Positions 11,871-30,156 of a DNA stretch of 64,000 nucleotides are shown here, piece by piece (position 1 is the first letter of the stretch; each line of letters opens with the position of its first letter). The DNA is taken from positions 1 through 64,000 of the forward strand of contig RPFO01001945.1 of the NCBI GenBank assembly GCA_009746045.1, read 5' to 3'. The notes below the pieces were generated by a model that did not search any database, was not told where the DNA came from, and saw only the letters and a program-made list of their open reading frames with translations. This stretch comes from Mesostigma viride. Its lineage: Eukaryota; Streptophyta; Mesostigmatophyceae; Mesostigmatales; Mesostigmataceae. Made by a program: the position numbers and the translations under genes.

Positions 11871-13578
11871 TTAACCCCTCATTGGTCCCATTTAAAGCCG
11901 AAAAATCGGCTGCAAAATGCTAAATTTGCAAACCACCCCACACCCAACCTACCAACATCCAAGGGCTGTCCTTGGGGGTCAAGCATGTCCATGAGTTGCC
12001 CTTCGGGGTGAGCTATCACAACCTAACATATCTGCAGGGTAGGCCATAGAAAACTACCGCCAAAGTTAGGGGGGTCGAGACGCGCGTTTTCATTTTTGGT
12101 AGATTGTGCATTTTGAATTATGTTATAAGACCTAGGCACCTACCACTTCAGGGATGATAAACAATTAGTTGCTGAACAGTTTGAGCCATTGGGGTTATCA
12201 TTTGGGTGGGTATACCAGCAGTTACACCCAGTACAGCCCATAGGGGTACCGTTGGTAAAAAGCAACCAAGGGGTAGGGGTGGGCATACTACCTACTAATA
12301 CCTACTAATATGGCCCCCAACCATGCCATACAATACATTTCCCTTCCACAATGATGGGGAAACATAACTGCATCATCACACTGCCCTTACATGGCACCTA
12401 TGTGCAGGTGCCACCTTGTCCATGCACGTAGGTAACGTGGTACGGATACCCTACGCAAGGCATACATTATAGGAGGCAGCCACCAACAAACTAGTGACGT
12501 TGAGCCTATTTCAGCCTGCCCTAGCAAGGATAAACTAGGCCTAAGCTGCTATAGCTTGCCAGGTGATGGCCAGCACACCTGGTGGCACATGCTGTCAATG
12601 GGAAGCTTTTACTCACCAGTTACGTGCTTGATGATGCCACAGAGACCAGCCAACTGCCTCACAATCATGCAATATGTGTATGGGAAATGTATAACAAACA
12701 TATATGGAGGTATTCAAACCCATACAGCATCTAAAACTTATCGCCATCACACTGTGGCAGGTCAACTGACTGAGGGAAGCATCTAAGAAGGGTGTTTTAG
12801 AAAGGGGCCAGGCCAGGGTCAAGAAAGAGCATGAATAATGCAAAAAGAATGTGCTACACAAGCTAGAACGTATATATAAATGTCAAACATCGATAGGAAA
12901 ACGATGCTGAAGCTTTACCAGGCATGGATGGCGTTACCTTGGCCCAGGCGGTGGCCGCAAAATGGCGCATTTTGGCACACCAAAGTTGTGCAGCATGGTC
13001 GCTAGATTCGGCGATTTCTTGCCACCCTTGCACGTTTATGACTACTATGTATCATAATAAGTACAAAGAAACCGATATATCCTTTAAAATACGCCGTAAA
13101 GGTATTGCTGTCAACGTTTCTATCGTCCGGCCTGATCGCAGTTTTTTCCAGCAAGAACGCTGCCGACACCTATCAAATGGCATTCCCGCGAACCAAAAAT
13201 TGGCCTGTAGCATCTTTAGGACGTATAAAATCAATTTCCTAAGTTTGGCCAGAAAATTCGAACGCAAACGTAAATGCCATGCGTGGGCGCAAGCCGCCAT
13301 GGCCAGGTCGTCGTTTTCCGGAATGCACGTTGTACGTGAAAAAGTACCCTGACCCCTTGTACTTTGACCGGCCAGAACACCTCTATAACTTTGTCAGAAG
13401 TATGCGAACCCTAGTACCATGCTGTGAGGAAAATTATAAACTTTCGATCTTCTCAGCTAAACTTTTCCTAATTCTCAATAGTTTTCGCGCAATTTGGTCC
13501 CCCGCGGAGCAGCCGATGCATCGGCTGCAAGTCGATTTTTGGCGGAAAATCGGCTGCTTAAGACCAATGAGGGGTTAA
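11871..13578. mobile_element. TTAA-target DNA element with 13-bp terminal inverted repeats, probably non-autonomous
   Basis: The left end is TTAACCCCTCATTGGTC at 11871-11887; the right end is its exact reverse complement at 13562-13578. TTAA at each end fits a target duplication, leaving 13-bp terminal inverted repeats that begin CCCC. TTAA targets and ends starting with C's are hallmarks of the piggyBac superfamily. Subterminal GCCGA..TCGGC palindromes lie near both ends, one perfect at about 13511-13530. The ~1.7 kb interior holds no recognisable DDD transposase; its longest open frame (12924-13352) matches nothing I know. Confidence 0.75.
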
Positions 13579-14159
13579 TTAGCCTCATGTCCATGTTGGG
13601 GGACCGGGATCTCTGAATTCCCCAAAGAAGATATAGTGGAAGTCACCCCAAGACGTCAATATCCGTCAAGACGTCAATAACTACATGTATGTCCACAGCT
13701 CAGCTAGTAGTCTAAAATATGGGCCTCGAGCTACTCTTGCACGCAAGCAATGCCCATCATGATCAAGGATTAATTAATGCCTATCAACAAGGAGACAATC
13801 ATGCTTGTTAAATTTCCTAGGACCCACAACTGGGGGGTCGTAGTCTTTGACAATGTCCGCCTGGGCAACGCTACTAATGTCCGCCATGGCTCAGCGTGGC
13901 CATTTGCTTATGCCTTAGCAGACGCCCGTTGAGCCCACTTCACCTTTCTTGTACAGCATCAGCTATGCTTCAGCCTACCTCTGGTATCGTTAATAATGGT
14001 TGTCCCACAGTGATGCGCCCCGGCCCCGTGATGTGGATAGAGCGCTCGATGTGGCCTGCCCACCGACTGGTGGGCGGTGGCAGTGAGAGAAGCTAGGGCG
14101 CCCTCCCTCCCTCTCATTGTGTACAGGGGTTGAAGGTTCCTCTACTTTGTATTGGCACC
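13579..14159. other. no gene seen; LINE-like 3' flank
   Basis: No supported coding sequence. The last 200 bases lead into a LINE 3' end at 14160 and may be the 3' UTR of a severely truncated copy. Confidence 0.4.
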
Positions 14160-14213
14160 CACGTGACGCAGTCACGTGATAATTAACTAATTAATTAATT
14201 AATTACACTTCAT
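14160..14213 (+). repeat. LINE 3' hairpin with TTAA tail
   Basis: CACGTGACGCAGTCACGTG at 14160-14178 is identical to the hairpin at 10605 and is followed by ATAATTAACTAATTAATTAA. It marks the 3' end of a second copy of that LINE family. Confidence 0.7.
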
Positions 14214-14541
14214 ACAATTGATGAGACAACCAAGTGAGTGTCAAACGGCTACCGGCGACCTCTACGTGCATTGTATTGTTTTTCATCAAGGTTGAGACAT
14301 TAGCTAGAGTTTTTGAGAGGCACGCCCATGGGATAAACACCTTAGAATATTTTATCCTAATTGAAAATCCACTTTTCCGGTCAAAAAACCACTTTTTTTT
14401 TTTTGGCGTATAATACGCGTATAATACGCGTATAATACGGCAATACGCAATACACCGAGGTTTTGCCGTATTGCCGTATCAAAGAGACAACCAGCGCAGG
14501 CCAGAAATCGGGAGAATCCGTATTGCCGTACTGGCTCACAC

Positions 14542-14630
14542 TGATGGATGGATGGATGGATGGATGGATGGATGGATGGATGGATGGATGGATGGATGGA
14601 TGGATGGATGGATGGATGGATGGATGGATG
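14542..14630. repeat. (GATG)n microsatellite
   Basis: About 22 uninterrupted copies of the tetranucleotide. Confidence 0.95.
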
Positions 14631-14998
14631 TCAGGCTTGTCTTACATCATGCAGTGGAACTTTGGTGCTGGAGGGTTAATTGTGGCCCGGTCTAGTTTAG
14701 CTTCAGTGCTCTCATGTCGGCCTTCATTTGTAATTATTTGAATGCATGCCCATTGGGCCATGCATAGTGTATATTTTTTATGCATGCACGCCCATTATGT
14801 ATCGCTGGGTCCATCCCATCAATGCTTGTTTATTGCCAGGTCTGGTGTAAGTAAGTTAGTACTTGCGTGTCATGCGCATGGGCATGTTTAGAGTACTATG
14901 CTAATCTCTTTAGAAACATAATTACACGGAAGTTACAAATCTCATCTGCATCATGCCCCAAGACACTACATCAAAGAATCAAATAAAATTATAACATG
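14631..14998. other. no gene seen
   Basis: No ORF or repeat of note between the GATG array and the next LINE 3' end. Confidence 0.4.
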
Positions 14999-15306
14999 CC
15001 TCCGTTGGGAGATCATGCAGCACATGCATATTCCTTGCTGAATGGGTAGAGGTGGGTCAAGCCGCGACATCGAAATAAGCTAATCTAAGCTATCTAGTCT
15101 ACAAAATACTAACTACACTTCTCCCCAAAGCGCCCCTTCCGCTTTGGGGGAGGGGGCTTACCCACATGGGCTGGCGTGTGAGCCGGGACATTGGTCTTCC
15201 ACCTCTTCTTGTTCTGCATAGGAACAGAGAGCGAAGAAATGCGGTGTGGGGACCCCTTCTCGTGGTAATGCGTTACATGTACTCCCCACCGGGCTTTGCT
15301 CTTCAT
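14999..15306 (-). mobile_element. LINE 3' fragment (RT C-terminus)
   Basis: The minus strand encodes SSLSVPMQNKKRWKT..AHTP..VGKPPPPKRKGRF, a diverged copy of the C-terminus found at 34744-35126 and 47843-48283. The 3' hairpin CCTCCGTTGGGAG follows at 14999-15011. Strongly 5' truncated. Confidence 0.7.
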
Positions 15307-15344
15307 GGGTTCATAAAGACAACAATTATTCAGTAAGAATTTAA

Positions 15345-15480
15345 TAAATTAGGAACATATATCCGTTGGGAGTCACTGTTACACATATACCTGAAAAGGG
15401 GCATATGATTTTAAATACATTCTGAGCTACAACCTGCACGTGCATGGGTTTAGTTAACTGGCACCTATACTAGAGGCCTG
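15345..15480 (-). mobile_element. 3' end of an ORF1-only type retroelement
   Basis: TCCGTTGGGAG at 15362-15372 is followed by a GAAAAGGGGCATATG-type stretch and a block ending near ACCTGCACGTGCATG. This order is the same as in the 3' UTRs of the elements at 50430 and 52540. No coding part remains. Confidence 0.55.
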
Positions 15481-16189
15481 ACATGGGGTGGAGCTTCAGT
15501 GCTTCCCCGCCTTCTCCTTCTCCCACACTGGGTGCTCCGCGTCCTTCTTCTCCGGCCCTGCCCATGGGTGCACCGGCCCCGCCTCCTCCTTCTCCTCACG
15601 GGACGATTCGCGCTCCACGCATGGCTGCAGCATCAGTTAGCACGGGCAAGACATAGCAGTAACCGCGCTATGGCTGTTCTAGCACCAGCCTAGCAGACTG
15701 CCATGATCACTCAGCAAACCCACGACAGCTAAACCCTTGGCTGTCACAACCAGTCCATGCATCATTAAGTATGGGTACAGGGAAAGCTTCCCGCATATCC
15801 ATGGCCATATGGATGGCAGCAACACAACGACTGCCCCTAGCCCCCCGTGCACACACAAAAACGTGGGTCGTGGCTTCCACGCCCCATCCGCCATGCATGA
15901 CAGCGCGTACCTTACTCGCATTCACACCGGGCTGCATCCCAGCGCCGTTGCTGTCCCCATGTGACACGTCGGCTGATTAAGCAGATACACAGCAGAGTCT
16001 GATGTAAACCGCTAAACCCCAAACCCATGCAGACCACAGTCAAGGACGCGTGCATGTCAAGCCATGCCAATTGTGAACCGTACAGCAATTTACTTTTCAA
16101 GCCTGAAGAGGTGGATAGCAGATAGTAGCCTGGAAGAGGTTACAGGGGCACATGTCCATTAGCGAGCGGAACAACACAGCATACACCCT
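15481..16189. other. no gene supported
   Basis: Several short open frames occur on both strands without recognisable protein character. Possibly 3' UTR or intron of the minus-strand candidate at 16190-17465. Confidence 0.35.
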
Positions 16190-17465
16190 ACAAGCGTACC
16201 GCACAATGTCCTCCTGCAATTGTCTGCAGATCTCCCAATGCCGCAGACATCTCCACTGCTCTCATGGCGATTGCAAATGCTTGATGCCGCACCTCTGCTT
16301 ACAGCAGAAAAGCTTCCTCCGGGCGAGGCACCTGACTGGAACCAACACCCATTCCTTGGCTTCACAACGTGGCCATGACAGCATCGTGAATCTGCTTCGC
16401 CAACGCCCACACTTCAGGACCCGCGCCCTGCACCGCCATGGCCACAGGCTGCACCGCTGCAATCGATGCAGCATTCACTGCCTGCGCCGCACCATGTACT
16501 GCATGCACGAAAGCCAATCCTGGCTCGGTTATCATGGTCTTGCCCGATTCCTGCTGCTTCTTCTTCTTCGATGCGGTCATGCGCACTTTATACCCCTTCC
16601 TCTCCAAGCACGCCTTCAGCACCTGGCTCGTGCGGTGCTGAATATGCTTCTGAAGGCGCGCCTTCTAAACACGAAATGTTGGCAATGTATGATTCCCAAA
16701 CGGCATGATAGGCACATAATCAGTCCCATTAATTGCTTTGCGGCAGTCAATGCACCAGAACACCTGTTGAAAAAAGAAGGTTATGCACGCTAGCGATTAC
16801 CCGCGGCAAGAAGCAATCAACACACCTCGCTAACAACTGCAACCACAATGTAATTCATGACGGGCCACTCACCGCTACCCTGCTCTCCTGCTTCAATGTC
16901 TCCCCATTCTCAAGGCCTCCATTGTAAACCTCTCCGTCTTCACCATCGTCTTCCTCTTCCTCCACTCCGACGTATCCGTGTTTCCTTTTCCTAAGATACC
17001 TAGGGTTGTTCAAGTCGTATGTGCGGCGTTGGCACACTTCCAACAAAATTTTGGCCGCCTCTACCCATTACCATTTATTCGTACTATCATAACATATCCA
17101 GGCGTTTGAAAAATCATTCCCTCGTTCGAACTTCTACCCTGGGCGTCCATGACGAGGCAGTCACGACGGGACGCAGATGCACAAAAATAAAACAAGGCGA
17201 CATCCCTTCAATCATTGACCAAAAAACAGAATACGCGCAGAACTTGGATTTCAACACCACGCACCCATTACCAGCGAGCACGGCTGGCCTGCAACCGCCA
17301 TCATTTCATAACCAGAAGCCAGGGCCCACACTCCATCCCGTTACCTCATCTTCCACGCACGGCTTCCGCTGCTTCCCTCTGCTCTTTCGCATTCTCCGCC
17401 AGCAACCTCGCCTTCTCCTCGTCCAACAATCCACTAAGAATAAAATCCCCTCTATTGGACGCCAT
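16190..17465 (-). CDS. candidate multi-exon gene, unknown function
   Basis: Not recognised. A convincing first exon starts with ATG at 17465 (MASNRGDFILSGLLDEEK, then a charged helix). The next block enters after a TAG-ended acceptor at about 17060, encodes ILLEVCQRRTYDLNNPRYL and an acidic run, and ends at a GTGAGT donor at about 16872. A good acceptor (TTTTTTCAACAG) near 16764 opens VFWCIDCRKAINGTDYV, which contains a CxxC pair. A TAG follows about 20 codons later; it may be the end of a short intron, because a lysine-rich then Ala/Val-rich block (KARLQKHIQHRTSQ...) follows in frame to about 16362. A last block may run to about 16190. The junction between the first two blocks does not keep frame with the donors I can see, so the model is partial. 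Confidence 0.4.
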
Positions 17466-17481
17466 TCAGACGAACTTTGCT

Positions 17482-17990
17482 AGCGTCTTTTCACCGGCCC
17501 CAGCACACATAATCTATAGCCGCTTACTGACAACGGCCGACAACGACAACTGCTGAATAGGCGAAAAAGGCTGATAACTACATTTTTATATTTCGCTGCA
17601 TTTGCTAATAGACACGCACGTTCTCCCACTTCTCCATTACAATATAAGTATCCATCTGGCCGTGTACAGGCAAAGATCCCCGAAGTAACTTACTGAAACG
17701 TATCTTACAGCATCGGATCACTGGCACCTAATCTACAGGTGGTAGATTACCAACCAAGATCCGTTGCGGTAATTTACTCTGTTGGTAATGTACTACCAAA
17801 GATGTGCAGTCGTAACGTTACTTTTACTTGTAAACGGCTAGTAAAATTACTACCCTATCATCCTACGTAGTAATGATTACGGCGTTGGATGATTACGGCA
17901 AGGTGTGGGACCCCGGGCCCAACAATGACAGGCCCAGCCCCTTGGAGCTCTTCCATGCTCTCCTGGGACGCAACAGGGTGTTTACTTGCA
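17482..17990. other. no gene seen
   Basis: Upstream flank of the minus-strand candidate gene. It contains short near-repeats around GGTAGTAATTTAC-like words at 17740-17880 and no coding sequence. Confidence 0.4.
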
Positions 17991-17996
17991 TTCCTC

Positions 17997-18435
17997 ACGG
18001 TGACCTTACGCGCGTCACTTGGCTCCCCTGGTCACACAATGCTCCTTTCTAAACCTTTCACCTATCACACTACCCTCAGAGGGTAACCAGCTGGTCGATA
18101 CGTGGTACCTCTTCACCTAATGATATTCCTATTGGTTAATAAAAATACCCATTTACCCGGAAAAATTACGGCGTTGGATACCTCTTCACCTAATGATATT
18201 CCTATTGGTTAATAAAAATACCCATTTACCCGGAAATTACGGCGTTGGATCTTACGGTGACCTTACGCGCGTCACTTGGCTCCCCTGGTCACACAATGCT
18301 CCTTTCTAAACCTTTCACCTATCACACTACCCTCAGAGGGTAACCAGCTGGTCGATACGTGGTACCTCTTCACCTAATGATATTCCTATTGGTTAATAAA
18401 AATACCCATTTACCCGGAAATTACGGCGTTGGATC
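17997..18435. repeat. ~254-bp tandem duplication with an extra partial copy
   Basis: The block from CACGGTGACCTTACGCGCG (17997) through ACCCATTTACCCGG recurs from about 18253. A shorter copy of its last third (ACCTCTTCACCTAATG...) sits between them at about 18179-18240. Copies are nearly identical, so the duplication is recent. Non-coding. Confidence 0.85.
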
Positions 18436-18479
18436 TCACGCCTCGGATCTAGGTCGTAAGATAAGACCTCGTAATTTAC

Positions 18480-18975
18480 GCCTCGGATGCTTTTTACCAC
18501 CCTCGGACGAAAAGTATAGTGGGGTCCATATCTCGGCCCCATACGTAAGAACAGGAAGGACGAGGACCTTAAACAGGCTGTTTCTCTATCTTGCCCAGGG
18601 GCTTGCGCCACATGCATGCAGGGCCCGGTATTGGCGTAAAGCGTGGCAGGCGAGGGAGATGCGGTGGTCTACATCAGCCTCGCAGCTGGGGAGGAGGCCT
18701 GCTGCCCAGCAGCTTGACGCGGTCCCGATACAGGACTCGAGAACCGTCAAGGAGAAAGATCGAGAGTGGGCGGTGGCTGAGTGAGCCCATGCAATCCCCA
18801 GAGCCTCTGTCTTCTTGCTGACCTCAAGCCCCACTGCGCGGGCCTCGATAGCTAGCCAGGCAGCCAAGCCACGTACGTCTGCACGTGCTCAGTGTCCTCG
18901 AAGAGGGTGGTGTCGTCTGCATAGATGATGTCCGCCAGCCGGATCTCCGTTTCCGCCCCGCTTGCCGATCCGGCG
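18480..18975 (-). mobile_element. LINE reverse-transcriptase fragment
   Basis: On the minus strand the sequence reads from a YADDT-type motif (about 18920-18945) through LEARAVGLEVSKKTEALG toward the start of the connection domain. Its close relative is the copy at 20522-22172. Several stops and frameshifts; both ends truncated. Confidence 0.65.
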
Positions 18976-21900
18976 GGCCTGCCTCCTTTCACCTCCGAGG
19001 AGGTTGCGGACGCAGTCCAAATCTTCCGGCTCGGATGCGGCCACGAGATTCTCGGTCTGCGGTCGTGAAACTTGCAGCAGCGTTCGAGGACACGGGGGTA
19101 ATACTATACTCGATCTTCCGTGCGACCTCTGCAACCGCCTTCCAGGCTGTAACTTGGCGCAACCGCCCCCTGCATGATTCCTGGATTTTCACACGATGCT
19201 GTACAAAAACAATTAAGGGTCGCCCGCCGGCCCGGGCAACTCAGTTTAGGGGGGTCTGCATCCAACGTAGGTGCAGCCGGCTACCGGCCGCGGCGCTCAA
19301 GCTCCTCATGCGGCTCATCACTCGGCCATCTGCGCACTGCCCTGGACGGACATCTTATAGTGAAATCCTGCAGTTCGGCTTCCGTCCCGGTCGCAACACA
19401 GTACAGGCCTGCGCTCTTTGCTAGCTACTCGACGCCTCGCGTGGCCTGGTGAGTCTCCTTTGCACCTAGTTACAAGTGCTGGTGCATGCATGGGCCTTCG
19501 ACTCGGTGTTCTGCATCAAATGTTGGTCTGCGTTGCGGCACATTCTAGCTCTGTTGGCGGATTCACCGCTCCCCTCATTGCGGCCGTACGCAAACTGTAT
19601 GAAGGGCCCACCACCTCGGTGCATGCGGACTTCGTACGGGTCCACAATGGGAACCCGCTCCGAAAGGGAATGCAGTGCTCAAGGCTGCGTGCTCTCGCCA
19701 TACTTGTTTATCCTAATTATTGATGCATGGACTAGTTATGTGATGACCCTGCAAGCGCGCAAGTGTTTTCGGCCCGCGCGTGACGGGTCGGCCCGAACCC
19801 GGGGCACCTGCTGGTATAGCCAACCGGCGTTGGCACGGCGGGGCTGGTCAACGTACTGACACAGATCATGCTATAGCAGAAATTATACACGCCGACGACA
19901 CCACCCTCGACTCGAGGGTACAGAGCGCACGTGCAGACCTGGCTTGACTGTCTACCATTGAGGTCCGCGTAGTGGGACTCGAAATCGATCGGCAATCAGA
20001 AGACAGATCGGCCCTGGCGGTCGGTCACGACAACCCGCCAGACCTCCTGCTCCTCCGACGGCTCTCGTGTCCCTTACCGGCCTGGCAGCGTCCGACTACT
20101 GGGCAGCCTGCTCCCCAGCAGCGCGGCCGATGTCAAGCATCGCATCTCCTTCGCCTGGCACGCTCTCCGCTGAATACCGGACCCTTTGGCACCGGCCCTT
20201 GGGCAGCCATATGAGAATCAGGACCTGCATGTTCAAGGTCCTGGTTCTCCCGGTGCTCACTTACGGCGCTGAGACGTGGACCCTCACCGACGCCCTCGAG
20301 AAGCAGCTGGACGGCGCCGTCACCCACTGACATGTTGAGATCCATTTTCAGTGTAGGATATGCAGTGCACATTCGTAGAGAGGATTTGTATTTGGGCATG
20401 CCACTTATCACTAGCACTATCAATCAGCGTAGATTACAGCTAGTCGGGCACCTGGCTCGCACCATCCAGCTAGACACGTCGCGGGGCCCAACAGCAGGGC
20501 CGCGGCCCGCACAACCAGCTAATTAATTAATTAATTAGACTCGTGCTCCCGTTGGGGAGTCACGGAGCATTAACCCCGATGGATGGATGGATGGGTGCAC
20601 ACATGCCTACCGGTCTAATCTATCTACATTGGCTACATACTACATCTATTATCTAACAACATTCTATAACTACAACATCTATCTAGGCAGCCGCACGCTG
20701 CCCTAGGGGGAGCTATCTAGCGTGCCTCCCGCGGGATTGCACACGCGGGCGCTTCCCCACTGGGGGGGGCTCGTTGTCCTCTATGACCTGGGCCCACTTG
20801 GCCTTGTCCATCATCTTCTTCCAAATCACGGAGAGGCCTAGGCCCCCCATGTCCTCTACTAGCTGTTCTTTGAAGGTGCGGGCCTTGCGGCGTCTAACAT
20901 CACTGGGCCCAGCCCACGTCAGGAGGTGCCGGCCAGGCTGGGCTGGTCGCAGTCCTGCGGGGGGGCCACGTGAGGTGTCTACCTGGTTGGTGCGAGCTAG
21001 GTGCCCTACTAGCTGCAGGCGGCGTTGCTTAATTGTGCTGGTGATATAGGGCATGCCCTGGTACAGGTCCTCATTGCGGACATGAGCAGCATATCCTACT
21101 CGATCTGAAAATGGAACGCAGCATGCTGGTGACCGCGCCGTCCAGCTTGCGGGCCAGGTCGGCGGTGAGGGTCCACGTCTCGGCGCCATACGTGAGAACA
21201 GGAAGGACGAGGACTTGAACAGGTCCTGTTTCTCGATCTTGCCCAGCAGGGGCTTGCGCCATGCATAGGGCCCGGTACTGGCGTAAAGCGTGCCAGGCGA
21301 GGGAGATGCGGTGGTCCACATCCACCTCGCAGCTGGGGAGCAGGCTGCCCAGTGCCCAGCAGCTTAACGCGGTCCCGATACAGGACTCGAGAGCCGTCTA
21401 GGAGATAGAGGCCGGGCGGCGCTGAGGTGGTGAGCCCAACCGCCAGGGCCTCTGTCTTCTTGCTGACCTCAAGCCCCACTGCACGGGCCTCGAGAGCCAG
21501 GCAGTCAAGCCATGTCTGCACGTGCTCAGTGTCCTTTAAGAGGGTGCATGGTGTCGTCTGCGTAAATGATGTCTGCTAGCCGAATCTCCGTGTCCGCACC
21601 GCCATGCCAGAATTTGTTAGCAACCTGCACTCCTGGTTCCCTGCCCACGATGCGGGAAAATCGCTTGCGCGCCTGAATCATTACGTATTCGACAACAATA
21701 ATGAACAGGTAGGGCGACAGCACGCAGCCCTGCCACACACCCTTCTGTAAAGGGCATGGGGGCGTGGTCCCGTAAGAAGTGCGCACCGAAGTGGTGGACC
21801 CTTCATACAGGTTGCGGATGACAGCAATCAGGGGGCGGGGGATCCGGAACAACTCGAGGATGTCCCCAAGCGCAGGCCAGAAAACCGAATCGAAGGCTTT

Positions 21901-22592
21901 GATGAAGTCCACCAGCACAAGGTGCAAAGGGGACTTACCAGGCTGAAGGCGTTGCAGTTCCTCCACCAGTCGGCGAGTAGCGAAGAGCGCCTGTACTGTG
22001 TTGCGACCTGAACGGAAGCCGTGCTGAGTCTCGCTGAGGTGACCGTCCAGGGCCGTGCGCAGGCGGTTCAGGATGAGCCGCATAAGAAGCTTGAGGGGGG
22101 CACTTTGAATGCACACCCCTCTGTAGTTGCCGGGGTCGGCAGGCGACCCCTTGTTCTTGTACAGCATCGTGTACAACCAGCTAGGTAGGTACCTCCTTAC
22201 GTGGGACGGGCCCAGCAATCTGACTCGCCGGGCTGCCCGCACGTTTAAGGAGCAGCTAGAAGATGACATGAGGGGCTCCGGCCTCACTCGTGATATTAAG
22301 TGAGACAACTATTCGTGGACGTGATATTGCAGAATGATGATGCAGAATTAAAAAGGCCATCTGGGCCCAGGTGGTAGAGGACAACGATCACCCCCCAGTG
22401 GCCGGGGAAGAGGCCCATCACCCACCGGCCGTTGGAAGAACGCCCGGCGTGACCGCTAGAGCTTGGCCTAGCTGCTACGTGGCATGTCCCTTGGTTTGTT
22501 AGTTCAGGCAATACATAGATAGAATGTATTAAAAGCCATATGCCTCTTCTCAGGGATATGTGCAACATGTAATCCCAACGGAGGTATGTTCC
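18976..22592 (+). mobile_element. decayed LINE split by a younger LINE insertion
   Basis: Plus-strand RT remnants run FGFRPGRNTVQA (19375), VRKLYEGPTTSV (19590), YLFI (19705), ADDT (19895), VLTYGAETWTLTD (20250) and RRLQLVGHLART (20430). The copy breaks at 20521 in ACAACCAGCTA and resumes after the second ACAACCAGCTA at 22184 with RYLLTWDGPSN, TFKEQLEDDM and EDNDHPPVAGEE. It ends in the hairpin TCCCAACGGAGG at 22573-22584, followed by an AATTC array. Many stops mark it as old. The 5' limit is uncertain. Confidence 0.75.
20522..22172 (-). mobile_element. 5'-truncated LINE inserted into an older LINE, 11-bp target duplication
   Basis: ACAACCAGCTA occurs on both sides (20511-20521 and 22173-22183) and gives an exact TSD. 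Reading the minus strand: MLYKNKGSPADPGNYRG, motif A LVDFIKAFDSV, motif B GVWQGCVLSPYLF, YADDT at about 21555, LTYGAETWT and NEDLYQGMPYITSTIKQRR, ending PVGKRPRVQSRGRHAR at about 20713. Frame breaks occur near 21530, 21360 and 21110. The 3' UTR contains CCAT repeats, then the CTCC..GGAG hairpin at 20546-20559 and a TTAA tail ending at the TSD. Confidence 0.85.
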
Positions 22593-23083
22593 AATTCAAT
22601 TCAATTCAATTCAATTCAATTTGAACAATTCAATTCAATTCAATTCAATTCAATTCAATTCAATTCAATTCAATTCAATTCAATTCAATTCAATTCAATT
22701 CAATTCAATTCAATTCAATTCAATTCAATTCAATTCAATTCAATTCAATTCAATTCAATTCAATTCAATTCAATTCAATTCAATTCAATTCAATTCTTGA
22801 AATTCAATTCAATTCAATTCAATTCAATTCAATTCAATTCAATTCAATTCAATTCAATTCAATTCAATTCAATTCGATTCGATTCGATTCGATTCGATTC
22901 GATTCGATTCGATTCGATTCGATTCGATTCGATTCGATTCGATTCGATTCGATTCGATTCGATTCGATTCGATTCGATTCGATTCGATTCGATTCGATTC
23001 GATTCGATTCGATTCGATTCGATTCGATTCGATTCGATTCGATTCGATTCAATTCAATTCAATTCAATTCAATTCAATTCAAT
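22593..23083. repeat. AATTC array with an internal GATTC block
   Basis: The array starts directly behind a LINE 3' hairpin. AATTC pentamers, with two small interruptions, run to about 22873. They are replaced by pure GATTC to about 23050 and return to AATTC up to 23083. The single A-to-G variant fills about 35 contiguous units. Confidence 0.95.
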
Positions 23084-23112
23084 AGATAGAATAGAACCTG
23101 TAGAATTGTTTG

Positions 23113-23180
23113 TCCATCCATCCATCCATCCATTTGGATTTAAAACTCCGTGACTCCCCAACGGGAGTACGTGTTTAATT
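23113..23180 (+). repeat. LINE 3' end: CCAT repeats, hairpin, TTAA tail
   Basis: CCAT repeats at 23113-23133 are followed by CTCCCCAACGGGAG at 23154-23167 and TTTAATTAATGG. The order matches the 3' UTR of the LINE at 20522-22172 and the solo tail at 35964. Confidence 0.7.
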
Positions 23181-23465
23181 AATGGATTCATGGGGACACA
23201 AGACTAATTAATTGCTATTCCAAAAGCAATAATACTATGAAGGCATTGCACGTGAACGTTTTACTTTTTAGTTATTAATGCCATGTGCTCGATTGAGACA
23301 TGACATGTCCCGTCGGGGACACACATGTGGCGCATTCAGACCTCAAGACGAAGGTGGAATTTGGTCAATACTTGGCATGGTACTGGCAATTTGGCCCCAT
23401 TTCGGTATTTGTCTCATTTCATAGCTTTCTGCAGGCAGCAAGGACCTAAAAACAGTTCCCGCCTT
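23181..23465. other. 3' flank of the uL4m gene, no other gene seen
   Basis: Intergenic sequence between a LINE 3' end and the uL4m stop codon. No clear polyadenylation signal was identified. Confidence 0.4.
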
Positions 23466-29869
<6,404 letters not shown>

Positions 29870-30156
29870 CCTCGCGGGCGCGGCCACCGTTCCATGGCAC
29901 TTGGATGCGTAAGCCCCGCATCGGTGGGACAAGGTGGCAGCCTTGCTGACATGCAGCAGCTCAGGAGCGATACCGGAGAATGGGACGCATTCTTTCGGCC
30001 CCTGTTGTACGAAACACGCATGAAAACAATCTCGACGTTCCCGTTATATTGTTGCTGACATCCAAAAATCCCAGCACAGGTTGTAAACATGTTTAAGTCT
30101 AACCTCGCAAGCATGCTGTTGGGATAATGAAAAAGGGGAAAGCGGTGGATTCTTAC

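Noticed and set aside
20519-22592. Twin-priming (5' inversion) as explanation for the opposite-facing LINE parts
   Set aside because: Both parts contain the same C-terminal region, and an exact target duplication shows a separate insertion.
22560-23153. FNSIQ/RIESN repeat protein
   Set aside because: Translation of the AATTC/GATTC array.
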